Source: Termitomyces sp. T153 (Eukaryota; Basidiomycota; Agaricomycetes; Agaricales; Lyophyllaceae). From it: 64,000 nt of DNA. The stretch spans positions 372,001-436,000 of the forward strand of contig JACKQL020000024.1 in assembly GCA_018296165.2 (NCBI GenBank), written 5' to 3'. Shown here in pieces: positions 23,360 to 35,077 of this stretch; position 1 is the stretch's first letter, and the number at the start of each line of letters is the position of its first letter. The translations under genes and the position numbers were made by a program. The notes beneath the pieces are model-generated. The model was given only the letters and a program-made list of their open reading frames with translations. It did no database searches and was not told where the DNA came from.

Positions 23360-25495
23360 TCAATCTGAATGCTCCCTCGTTGCTGGTCCAGAGGGATCGA
23401 GGTCTTCCAGAGCCTTTAAAACAAATTCTCGACGCAGCCACTTGTCCTCGGGCGTTAACCACCAACTGATGATACCGAATATAGTGACAGCACCAAAAAT
23501 GACACAGGCCTAAATATATGTAGGTCAAAAGCCATGAGATGAACAATTTCAAGATGACTGACAAAATTGAAAGTTTCGGCAGTTACAGGGAAGAAGAATG
23601 GAGAAATCATCACCTATAAAAGGTCAAGATACAGTTAGAAGACGACGAAAAACATCACTCACAGAGAAAACGATAGCATTGAAAACAGCTGCACAAATGT
23701 AGAACGGGATGGCGAACTTTCCAAGGTAGAAATACGACGACTTGAATCGACCAGGCGTCATTGTCAAACGCAACAAAGATATGAGCCCATATGCAGCGAT
23801 GGTGGGGACTCCACCCGCAGACACCAACGACGTGAAAGCGACCTGGCTGGGCAAAATTGTGCAAAGGATGCATGCACCGAAGATATAGATGACCGTAATA
23901 GCGTGTCGTGGCTGACCTAAAGAGTCGACCTTGCCGATCCAGCCAGACAAAGGGAGTACACCATCACGGGCGACAGCGAACACAAGACGAGAAGCAGCAA
24001 CAATGGCAATGCTTGTGTTCTGGTAAATTTTTCATGATTCAAGAGAGGAAGCACGGGTAAAGAGTGACAAACCATGATCAATCCCAAGGCGGCGATAATC
24101 GTCATGAAAATACTTCCGCCTTTTCCAAGAGCAAGCGCATAGATTTGAACAAATGGCTGTGGAGCACCAAGTGAAAACAAGGTATCATAATCGGGTGTGC
24201 AGAACAAGAAGAGGATGGTGGTGATGAAACCCAAGACACCAGTTGCGATGGCGCTGCTCAGGATACCTTTGCCAGCAATGACTCTAGCATTCTTGGTTTC
24301 TTCAGCAATGTGCCCTGAAGCATCGAAGCCAGTCATCGTCCCAGCGGTAAAAAGGCTGGCAAGTATGAGCACGGTAACTAGATCATTTGGTGAACAACTC
24401 ATACAAGGAAAGGATCCAATTCCATCCGGCAGGTGCCCCAGTGCCATTATCTTGAGGAAAGTATGAAATTATATAGGTGTAACGTATGAGTTGAACACGC
24501 ACAGGTTTGAGTGAATACCTCGCCGGCAGTGCGAAATCCATATGTCTTAGATACACCAATCGGAAGCCAGATCAGACAAAGAAAGAAATCGACCATCATA
24601 AGAGCAAGGGAGAATTTAAACACAATAGAATAGAATCGCGGAGGAAGATAGTTGATGGCGACGGACACTAGCAAAATCACTTCAGATACCGCCCAAATAA
24701 AGGCTCTCCACTTGACATTATCGTTCGAAATGCCACCGGGAAAGTCTACTTCCCACACGGCAAGCTGAGAAACGATATAGTTTGCCGTTGTCTACTATAT
24801 ATTAATGCCTGACGAACACAGGGAAAAGAAGGCTACCATACCTGACAGTTACCGGCAGTGAAGGTCATCCACGCAGTACAGGACCACCAAGCGACGATAA
24901 AACCGAAGAACCGGGCGTACTTCGGACCGGCGCTCTCAGCAGCCCAAATATAGATAGAGCCACTTAAAGGAAGGGCAGAACATATTTCTGCGAGTACTGC
25001 CGCGGTGATTGTCATGAAGACAATAGTGATAACGTACGACGACCTGTAGTACACCCATCAAAATTGGAAGCAGAGCTAGTATGTCATTTCATACCATATG
25101 GCTGCCGGTCCTCCTGCTAAAATGCCCAAGAAGATAACGGATCTAATCCGTTCTTGTCAGACAAAAAACCAAGGAGGAAAACGAAAACATACCTGACGCC
25201 TCCAATAAAGTTTAAAGCGCAGAAGCTGGCGCAGAAGCTTTCGACTAGATGCCAAGTTCGATGAAGTTGCTGAAAGAGCATTGAGTTGTTAGTAGCAGGA
25301 CACGACCGACAACGCAACTTACCTGTTTATAACCAAGATTACGCTGGAAAAAAAGATGGATGCGTCAGCTATCTGGTCAAGACCCCTTGCGTCGGGGTCA
25401 AAAACAATGGTGATACTGGGGGCTTCCCTACGCAGGTATGAGCGCTGTTCAGGTTCGAGCGGTATAATCTCAATCCCCTCTGATATCTTTGACAT
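23360..25495 (-). CDS. Amino acid/GABA permease, APC superfamily
   Basis: A multi-exon membrane transporter. Starting from MSKISEGIEIIPLEPEQ at 25495, the cytosolic tail leads to SIFFQRNLGYKQ-like text, then ALPLSGSIYIWAAESAGPKYARFFGFIVAWWSCTAW, which is the conserved APC consensus around TM3. TAGTMTGFDASGHIAEETKNA and FAVARDGVLPLSGWIGKVD follow, both typical of the fungal GABA/choline permease group. The C-terminus reads IISWWLTPEDKWL and ends with a TGA at 23360-23362. It would import amino acids or GABA across the plasma or vacuolar membrane by proton symport; substrate is not decidable here. Introns of about 50 bp interrupt it at least seven times, so the exon map is only approximate. Confidence 0.88.
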
Positions 25496-26270
25496 ACTGG
25501 TCTCTGCACCTTGAAATGCTCGAGACCAAGACGCCAATGACAAACAAAGAGGATACCCGCAGCCACGTATGCCAGTATAACTAGAAATACGATGGACGTT
25601 ACCAGTAGCAGTTCACAGTGCGTAAGGTTGATCCCAGGAGAAGGCCGAAGGTCATTACCAATTGCAACTCGTCTTGATCAACTGTGACAGCCTGCTCTTG
25701 ATCATTTTTGCTGATGTCCTTGCGAATAGACGACGAGGACATGAGGAAAGAAAGGTGAAGAAGCGTCCAAGAGGAACACAAAGATTTGATAAATAGTTGA
25801 TTATGTAATGATTTCCGTATTCCGGTTTAGTCCGCGCACAGTTATGTTTCCGACTCCGCTTCCTTTTTCATTTACTGATTGTTCAGCTCATGTCAGGCCT
25901 GGGTGGGAACTTTTTAAAAGATATACTATAGAGAATATGAGAAGAATATCAGAGCGGGCCCAGCAGCCCGTCGTAATTACACCTCCGAGTCCTACCAAAC
26001 AGCATTTTGCCGATTTGAACCGGTGTGCCGATCTCTGAGCTCGCATGACATTCACCCCTGTTGGTGTTGGATAAATTTTAGCAAACTCCTTTTTCTTTTC
26101 TTACTCTTGTTTTACCGTGCCTCGAGGAGCGATGGAAGGTCGGTAATGAGAGGCATGGAGAGGACCGGAGGACAATAATTGTAGATATCAAACAACAAAC
26201 AAGTAGCGGGTTCTGCAGCTGTTGGGCGACCTTCATGATCATGAATACAACTCTAAGGTATATTAAATCG
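25496..26270. other. Intergenic, 775 bp
   Basis: Permease promoter (right of its start) followed by the end of eIF5B further right; both genes are on the minus strand. No separate feature is recognised. The true 3' end of eIF5B may fall inside if its last intron is spliced. Confidence 0.45.
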
Positions 26271-29200
26271 CTAGACGGACTCGTGAACAATCGTTCCTAC
26301 GCAATAGGAGGTTGCACGTACCGGCTTCAGTGCCTTGATGAGATGCCACTCCTCCATTGAGACATCAGCTTTGAAGGACTCCTAAAGGGAATGAGAGGTG
26401 TTAGACAACTGAACGCTACCATTACGCAAAAATGTACCTTGAGTACATCGATGCTTTGTCGGCTGATGAGGCTGAGAATCTCGTCCTTGTCATCGAAGTG
26501 TCGCCCATACATCTTTGCAGACTCATATACAGCATGCTCGATCTTCACCGCCACACCCGCGCCAGCCTGAGCCTTCTTCACAATCTAGGGACGAAATAAG
26601 AACGAGTTCCGTTACGCACGGCGCGAGAGATAGGCTTACATCGTGAGTCTTGTGGTTGATCTCGAGTGACGTGCTAATTGCGAAGTTGATCAGTCAAGGT
26701 GAAGGCGAAGAAAAAGAAGATAGTAAGGTACATTTTGCCAAGAGAGATAATATCCTTCTTGCCTGTAGCTGGATCTGTCTTGACCACAGCTAGGGGTGTG
26801 CCCACACGCAATGAACCATCCAGAATATCGACACCTAAAATGATCGGGTCGCGCTTACAGAAGGCTGCGATAATCTTCAGCCTGCATGGCCAGACCGCTT
26901 GGGGTGCGGCGTCTCTTCGTTTTGCTTCCATAATCTCCTCATTGTATGCCTTGAAAGAGTCGAAAAGATGGTAAATAATGTCCGCTATACAGGAACTGTG
27001 ATCAGACTAACATACTCACATCTGCAGAAAACAAATATTACCTTTGAACAATCGAATCCCCATTTCTTCAGCGAGACGTTCGGCTTCTTTGTCGACAGTG
27101 ACATCGAAGCAAAGTATACAAGCAAGCTCTTTCGCCTTCTCCAACATTGTCGCAGCACGCATGATGTCTTTCTTGTGCACAGGACCGATGTTAATTCCAG
27201 AAACGGGAATCTTGCTGGCTTTGAGGAAATCGAGTAGCGCTTCGAGAGAACCAAGGGTCGAGGCCTGGACGCAGACACCGCGGCCAGACTTGTCGATGCT
27301 ATTGAGCAGAGTTGTTAGGTCCGACATGATTTCCTCTTTGAGATCTTCTTCGTCATCATCAGGGCCAACGACGAGCAGGCGCGAACCAGCAATGGCTTTT
27401 TCAAGGTCTGGGGCAGTAATCTTCACTCCAAGCGCGGCCTTAACTTCTTTATGATGGACATAGGCCGACTATCGCAAGGTCAATATTCCCATCAGATGTC
27501 GATAAGGGTGGAGACGTACTTTAATGCGCAGTTCACGCAATGGTTGTGGAGTCAACAACGCCCTAACTTGTGTCACAATGGGGCCGTTCAAACCGCAAAC
27601 CACAATCCTATCTCCCTCTCTCAAAATGCCATTCGACAACACCACATCAATCGTGGTACCAAGACCCTCAATCACCTTCACCTCGAGCACAGTACACTCC
27701 AACTCTGACAGATACATCAGGCGATCGCTCATGCGCTGCTGCGTGAGGTTCACGAGGAGCATGATCATGTCGGGAACACCTTCACCCGTGATTGCGGACG
27801 TCGGGACGAGAGAGACGTTACGTGCGAAATTCTTATTTTCATAGTACAAGCACGCATTGAGACCCTCCTCCGCAAAGGCGAGGATGGTCTTGGCAACACG
27901 ATCCTCGAATTCGCGCTGAACGGCCTTGTTTTGCTTTGCTAAGGATTCGCGGAAAGCTCCGTCGGGGGTAGGTTGCCAGCCGTACATACGATCGATCTGG
28001 ATGTCCAGTATCAGGAGTGATGGGATGGATGCTGAGATGGCCTTACCTTGTTGAGCGCGACGATGAAAGGCGTCTTTCTATCGCGAAGGAGGCGGAGGGA
28101 CTCTAGAGTCTGAGCTTCAAGTCCGTGCTAACCGTGACATCAGAAAACTTCGAGATATGCGGTGAATAATACTGTATTACCATGATATCGACCACGAGAA
28201 TAGCAATATTGCATAGAGAGCTTCCACGAGAACGTAGATTGGTGAACGATTCGTGTCCTGGGGTATCGATGATGAGGAGTCCAGGAATTTTATATTCTTG
28301 AGTTCCCTCCTGAATTAAACTCAACATTCAGTCACAACCAATTAGAACTGACAAACCCACTTTGTTCATGACGACAGTCTTGGTCTTGATAGCCTCCACA
28401 GGGAAGTAAGTTGCACCAATCTGCTGAGTGATACCACCCGCTTCGCCTTCCTGGACATTAGTTTGGCGGATCTAAAACATTCCTAGTGAGACAAGAAAAT
28501 TCAGTCGCTAGAGGTCAACACACCTTATCCAAAAGCTTCGTCTTGCCCGTATCGACGTGTCCCAAGATACAGCAAATAGGGCTCCGCAGGTTATCTTTGC
28601 TCCTTGCTGCCAGCGCCTCTTCATGTGCCTTCCGCCGTCTCTCAGCCGCTTCCGCCTTGCGCTGCAAAACCATCTTCTGTGCCGTTGTAAGCTCCTCTTC
28701 CGATGAATCCTCCGAGCTGTCCTCGTCTGAATCCTCATCCGAGTCATCATCTGAGTCGCTCTCCATATCTACTTCTTCTGACTCCTCTTCTGAATCTTCC
28801 TCCTTGTTCGCAGAAGGCATGCCATTTTTAACGGGAGCGGCTTTCGTAGGAACAGCTTTGGGAGGAGGAGATACTTTGAGAGGTGCTGCCTTCGCAGCAG
28901 GTTTCGTTGCAGGCTGTGCTACTTAACGATTAATGTATGAGAACCCAGCGTCAGAAAAAATAATCAAACTATCTTACCTTTTGGCTCAACTTTTGAAGGT
29001 GTAGGCGCTGGTTCAGGTTTGACCTCTTCTTCCTCCTCACTCGACGCGTCCCAGTCGTCTTTGGTATCCGGAGCAGTCTTCGCCGCCGGCTTCACATCTT
29101 CCTCCTCGCTTGACACGTCCCATTCGTCTCGCTCTTCCTCAGCTGGCTTAGCCTCCTGAGGTGGCTCGGGGGTCCGTGGTCGAGATTCAGGCGCAGGCGA

Positions 29201-30875
29201 TGCGTCGTTTGATGCGACATCCTTGACACCAGGGCCTTTCTTCTTACGGGTTCCGTAGACGATCTTTTTCGGCGCGCCTGTGCTGGCGGACTGTTGTAAC
29301 CCCTCGATCTGTACACCGGAGGCGAGTAACGCTTGTCTACGGATTTCTGCCATTTGCCTCTCTTCCTTTTGTTTCTTGGTGAGCAGCCGTCCCTCCTTCT
29401 TCGCTAGCTCCCTCTTGGCCTGGAAGCAGCGCCGTCAGATAGGGATAGTACAGTCGACAGACAAAGAAAGAATACCTTCTCCTTCTCCTTTTTCCTCTGC
29501 CGCTCCTCCTCCTTCCTACGCTCCTCCTCAGCAACCCGCCTCTCCTCCTCTTCAATCCGTCTAAGCTCCTCCTCCTCTTTCCGCTTCGCCTCCTCTTCAA
29601 GACGCTTCTTCTCCTCCATCAACGCCTTCAATGCGCTAATACCGCCTTTCTTCTTACCTGCTGCGGCTGCTGGTACAGGCGCAGCCTCGTCGTCTTTTTT
29701 ACCCTTCTTTTTCTTCTTCTTCTTTGACTCGGTCTTTCCACCTACAGGCTCCTCTTCCCCATCATTGGCGTCCTCTTCTTTCGCCGCAGGAGTGAGTGCA
29801 GGGGCAGATGTAGGAACCTCATCAGCGGGTACGTTGGGTTCAGCTGCTGTGGCTTCTGCTTTTTTGGCAGCAGCTTGAGCTTTTTTTTTCGCCTAGGAAT
29901 GAAAAATGATTGGTGGATATCAACAAGAAACGAAAAAATATGATAAACCTTTTCACGCTCCTTCTTCAGCTTCTCTTTCTCTTTCTTCGACAAAATTTTT
30001 GGGCCACCCTCGTCCGCATCCTCAGTGATGTCGTCTTTTGGTGCAGCAACTCCAGGCTCCGCAGATTTAGCAATGGTAGATTTTTCAACTATGTTGTCAT
30101 ATGTCAGCCGAAAGATGTAAATAGCAAAGAATAGTATGCGCACCTTCCTCCTGTTCCCCCTGTTCCTCCTCGTCCTGGGTTTTTACCCCTTTCTTACCCT
30201 TCTTATCCTTTTTCTTCCTTTCCTTGACTGGACCCCATTCATCGTCAAGATCGTCAGCAGTGACGGTCACCGGCGCTGTGGATTCAATGAATGGCTCTGC
30301 GCCCTCATCGACATTAGCCGTAGGCTCAGCGGTATCCTTCTTAGCCTTGCCTTTCTTATCCTTTTTCTTCTTCTCCTTGACGGGGCCCCATTCGTCGTCA
30401 ATATCGTCAACAGTGACCGTGATCGGCGTCTTAGATTCAAATGGTGGTTGCTCGCCCTCTTCAAGATCGGTGGGAAGCTCAAATCCACCCTTCTTTGCCT
30501 TTTTCTTATCTTTCTTGCCCTTGGCCGCTGTAGCCTTCAGTGTTGACTTCACAGCAAAATTTCTTAGAATTAGATCTTTAGGATAGCGGACAACGCACCA
30601 TGAGTCCACCGAAATCCTCTTCCTCCTCCTCAACGGCTGAACTGCTGTCCATGTTCAACGTTGCAAATCCTGAGAAACCTGCTTGGACCTTGGGGCGATG
30701 ACCAAAATCTTCGTCGTCCTCTGGAGGAGTGGCAACGAGATTGGGTGCAACACTCTCGCCAGCTTTCTCCCTGTAATCAGATTATCATTAGGATTGCTTG
30801 CGGGAAATTGTGATTGATGTACCAGAAGTCGTCATCCCCCTTCTTTCCCTTCTTTCCTTTGTTTTTGGGAGCCAT
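26271..30875 (-). CDS. FUN12: Eukaryotic translation initiation factor 5B
   Basis: Starts [18 protein letters not shown] at 30875 and runs through many exons. The first half is a long Lys/Glu-rich, disordered region, as in all eIF5B. The G domain follows with G1 GHVDTGKT, G3 DTPGH, G4 NKID and G5 SAITGEG, then the beta-barrel and IF2-like domain ([54 protein letters not shown]). The C-terminal helical cap ends [13 protein letters not shown]. eIF5B is a ribosomal GTPase that joins the 60S subunit at the end of initiation. The exact end is uncertain: reading straight on stops at 26271, but a GTACGT donor follows KALKP and could open a last intron. Its 5' end faces ARL2 across a 160-bp promoter. 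Confidence 0.93.
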
Positions 30876-31035
30876 ATAGTCGTATTTTGTTGAGAAGAAA
30901 GGAAAGACAGGGTAGTAGAAGTCAACAACAGAACTTTGCGCACCTCAGGCTTGTGATCGGGCCCGAATTGTGTCCCGGATGGTGCACGTGCAACCAACGA
31001 CGCTTTGAGTTCAGACTCCATCACCGTCGATCACG
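30876..31035. promoter_or_regulatory. Shared divergent promoter of eIF5B and ARL2
   Basis: Only 160 bp separate the two start codons on opposite strands, so both core promoters and both 5' leaders must lie here. No TATA box is seen, which is usual for housekeeping pairs. Confidence 0.7.
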
Positions 31036-31989
31036 ATGGGTCTCCTCACAATCATACGCAAGAACAGACAGAAGGAGAGAGAGATGAGGATTTTGTTTCT
31101 GTATGTCTAGTGTCATTCTGCGCGAGAGTGGGTGATAATTTTCCCAGCGGACTCGATAACGCAGGCAAGACTACGATTTTGAAGAAACTCAATGGCGAGG
31201 ATATCAAGAGCATTAGCCCGACACTTGGGTTCAATATCAAAACTTTTACACATGGCAAGTGAGCACTTAGTCCCTCAGCTCTATGCCAATAATCATCCTC
31301 AATATTACTGTGACCAGATACACTCTCAACATCTGTATGCACTGCCGATTATTCCTCGTTGTGTCCATAACGAAGCAAGTTTCTAGGGGACGTTGGTGGC
31401 CAGCGTACCCTTCGACCCTACTGGCGAAACTACTTTGAGCAAACGGACGCATTGGTCTGGGTAGTCGACTCCAGTGATCGCATGCGTATGGCAGATTGCA
31501 AAAACGAACTTCACTCGTTACTCACTGAAGATGTACGTTTCACTGCTCTGGATAGCCTGTCATCCCTCCCGTGGCTGGTCATTCTCACTTCCTGATTTTC
31601 TCGATGACAGCGGCTCGCAGGCGCATCCCTTCTTGTTTTTGCTAACAAGCAAGATTTACAGGGCTCCCTCAGTGCAGCAGAAATCCAGCAGGTATGTCAC
31701 CACTCCGGTCTTATGACTTCGATCCCACCCAGTATGGTTTGCTATATTATAGACCCTCGGTCTTGGATCGATAACAACTCATCATTGGAAAATATGGCCC
31801 TGTAGTGCCGTCACGGGTGCGAATCTCGTTGAGGCTCTTGACTGGGTCGTAGGCGATGTGGCAACAAGATTGTATTATAGCTCCGTAGCGCCGCCGGTAC
31901 ATCGGGCAAAAGAGGCGCAGGGGCAGGAATCAGCAGTGGCTGCTACAATGGTTTGTGCAACAGGTGGAGACTCGACGATGTGTAAATAG
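31036..31989 (+). CDS. ARL2: ADP-ribosylation factor-like protein 2 (ARL2) GTPase
   Basis: Exons 31036-31100, 31148-31258, 31318-31334, 31387-31532, 31611-31691 and 31753-31989 join in frame. Start [12 protein letters not shown]-binding motifs are GLDNAGKT (P-loop), switch I TLGFNI, switch [24 protein letters not shown] and SAVTG. These are diagnostic of ARL2 (yeast Cin4, fission yeast Alp41). The protein works with tubulin cofactors in alpha/beta-tubulin folding and microtubule maintenance. One exon is only 17 bp (31318-31334). After the usual end ([13 protein letters not shown]) there is an extra tail of about 35 residues rich in Ala and Gln, not normal for ARL2. Confidence 0.92.
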
Positions 31990-34900
31990 CAGTAGCGTGG
32001 CTCTTGTGTCTGTGACTCAGGTTCTGTCGGTGAGACGCGCTCATATCCGATCTTCTAGGTGCCCAGCTTCAGGGAAGCTCTCTAACCGAATCTACACCAA
32101 TGTAATATTTGCAAGCTTTGGTGTTCGTTACGAAAGAGAACGCAGATCTAGCTCTTCTCCATGTTAACGCACTCCAGCACTCCCAAACTATTCAATCGTA
32201 CCAAGTCTACACGCGGAATATTTTTTTTTCCCGTTTTAAGTATCCAAATTGCCAGTGACGGAGATCTTCCATTGTGACATAGAGCTACAAATCTCGACGT
32301 ATGTCTTCTTACGTCCCACCTTCAAGCTTCCCACAATACCTTCGCTTTATCTATGGACTTCTATCTCGGCATTCACGGCCTCTTTTCTGATCAGCGGTGA
32401 CTCAATCAACGCCTCTTTTTATCTCTTTTTATCTGTCTGATGACCAATAACGTTACGTGTGGAGATCGGATGTATGTTCCAAAATCCCACATTGTACCTT
32501 TCGTCTGTCATTGACATCCAGTCAAACTTGCGGCGAACAAATTTTGGTGCCGTTGTATCCTCTGCTTCTGCAGTTTCGTTCTACCCCATTTTGGCATGTC
32601 TGTCAAAGCCTCTTTGTGGTTCCATCGTGGCTTCTCTAATATCGTACGGCATTGACGACGAAGTTGATTGGGCCTGTGAGTAGGTCTAGAGCCGACTGGG
32701 TAGAGTTTGGGACAAGATTGGGGCTGAGGCAACCATAGAATGGGCCCTTCGAGAGTGTCCATAAACTCAGCCCACTCAGCTACGCAGGCAGTTGTGTGTC
32801 GGACGTGAGGACGTGTGCGGAGCTATTAACAATTGACTCTCACCTGGGAATGCTGAAAGAACCTCTTAGAGCACAATGGAATATTCGCTGAGCTTCGGTG
32901 CGCGTTAGGTGACCGTCGCTCCTCATTCTATCGGCGCGTATACTACCGCTGCTAAGTACTGGCTAGTGACGCGCATAGCTTTTTACGTGTGCAGTGCGTA
33001 TGCTCTCCCAGCGCTGCACGAGACGTTACCGCTGTATGACATCCGCACACGCTTCCGCCCTCACGATTGGCCGCGAAAATCTGTCCTTTCCTGTCCTTCC
33101 CTTGTCTGCTCGTTTCCAGTCCCTGTTCTTTTTGTCTTCCTGACTGTGCTCTCCAGCCTTCCTTTCGGGTCCACCCCCGATCGCTCCACGTATTGCTGCC
33201 GATCGCCGCCCGCTCTTGCCCCGCTTTACTTACGTTCTCATATTCCATCATCCCATCCTACCCAGCAGATTTGCAAACCATTACCTAGACTGGACATCAC
33301 CTGTGTACCTGTGTTCTTTTCCATCTGAGTCGGACAGGCACCGTGCGAAAGTTTGTCCAGCTCGAGGCGGATGTCGGGTGGAGCACTTTGATCTGTATAT
33401 TCTTTTCCCTTGCCAAAAGAGTCAGAACTTAATATGACGATGACACGAAATGCCAACCCTGCCACTCCCTTCCCTTGACTTTTTCTCGGCGTGTCTTCGA
33501 ATTCTCCCTGCTTCTCCCGATCTAGGATCTGTGTACATGTACATGTACCGTGTACCGTGTACTATCTTAAGCATGGTACGGGTACAGTATGGTATGATGA
33601 TATGGTCCGCAAACGAGTGGGTCAGCGATTCTTCTTCTTTGACTTTCTTTTTAGGCGGTTCGGTGCGTGTGTCATGCTTCGAAGAGGAAGTTCTGCGGGC
33701 GACACGGGGTGGGGTGACGCTTTTCTTTTTCCCGCTCCGGCACAACAGAATTATCGATAGTCGCAGCCTTTCATTCAGTGGATATGTTGTCTACATGTTG
33801 TCTATACCATCGACATTCCTTTACTGAGGTTTGTTTGTGCATCGCCTGCTCATTACACCAGTGGCAATAGCGATCGACGAGGGGAGTATGGAGAGAGGTG
33901 CCTACGAACTCGTATTAGGATTAGCAGTGCTCATATGATCATAACGATAAACTTTTGCCTAGAGTGTTCCTCCATATACCTTTCGCCTCTCTTTAGCGAG
34001 TGTCGGGCTACAACGCGACCTCCTGTGTGGCTGTTACGAGCTGTCGATCGTACTCGTCGTATGATGGACAGTGGTGCGTAAAACAGACTGATAGAGAGCA
34101 CAAGTCCTTCACCAATACTGCATGCCTACAAGAAATGTGCGAGCCGTTTGTTATAAATACCGCCGTAATATTACACATCAACATAGGCTTCTGCGCCGCC
34201 ATGTTGTTATTTGTCGTCAGGAGGCATAATGCTGACAGAATATGCTCAATAACCTTCATGATCATACTTTTCGGCCATTTGTAAATTGTGTAGGCTTTTA
34301 TGCTCAAAATTTTAAGTCGAGCCATCCTAGATTTGGGTATCGCGACCCTTGTTAAAGTTTGAACGGGAGATTTGTTGGAGGAAAAGCGGAACACGGTCAC
34401 ATGCTAACAAGGTGGCGTATACAAGTGGTAACGCGTGGCCAAGATCCACGCATCCCGTAAGGTCTAAAAATGGATGATTGGTGCTGTGCTGAACGCTTAG
34501 AAAGACAGTAGAAGCTATATCCGTGGTTTATCGCCAGCAGAACACATTTTGCTCGAGGGCGGTTATACGAAATGCCAAATTTGAAAATTGAGATTTGAGA
34601 TTTACCTTGCCTGTAATGGTGGTGTTCAGATCTGCGATCGCGGGCGTTGATTAACAAGAAATGGACCAGAAAAGATACTACTTGAGGTCTCAAATTGGTG
34701 GCTTGGTTGTTTGCAGGTATGTTCCGTGGAGGTTGGATTCCTCGGCGTCAGCCATGTTTCCTCGGTATGTTTTTCAGAGAATCCGCGGTGAGAGTCGCTG
34801 AATCTGAATGTTTGGATGGGGTGATCGAGAAGAAGAATCCCAAAAGAATCTGTGTAAAATCCCAGGGAAATCCTGATGGCACGTGTGGATTCCCAATGGG

Positions 34901-35018
34901 GACGTGCGAATCCCCTCAATTCTGCGGATTGCTTTGGTTGCGGATCTGCACTTTCATCTGGCTGATGGCCCAGCTTCGACTACAGGAACCCGTTTTTCTA
35001 CCGGCTGCTGGCGCGCGT
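31990..35018. other. Intergenic, 3.0 kb
   Basis: No gene with family features was found on either strand. At 33533-33572 there is a run of ACATGTAC and GTACCGTGT-type short repeats. The last few hundred bases before 35019 should be the promoter of the next gene. Several long open frames here are pyrimidine-rich and uninformative. Confidence 0.45.
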
Positions 35019-35024
35019 TATAAA
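35019..35024 (+). promoter_or_regulatory. TATA box of the cyclopropane synthase gene
   Basis: TATAAA, 54 bp upstream of ATG 35078, followed by a C/T-rich stretch (CTTCTCTTCCTCTTTCTAC) of the kind in which fungal transcripts start. Confidence 0.6.
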
Positions 35025-35077
35025 GGGCTGCCTTCTCTTCCTCTTTCTACATTCCGTCAGCTCCTCTCTTCTCAACA

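Noticed and set aside
25990..26050. Possible tRNA T-arm (GGTTCAAAT on the minus strand)
   Set aside because: The flanking stem does not pair and no acceptor or anticodon stem is found.
31990..34700. Several open frames of 60-140 codons on both strands
   Set aside because: Low-complexity, pyrimidine-rich, overlapping in several frames, no family features and no consistent splice pattern.
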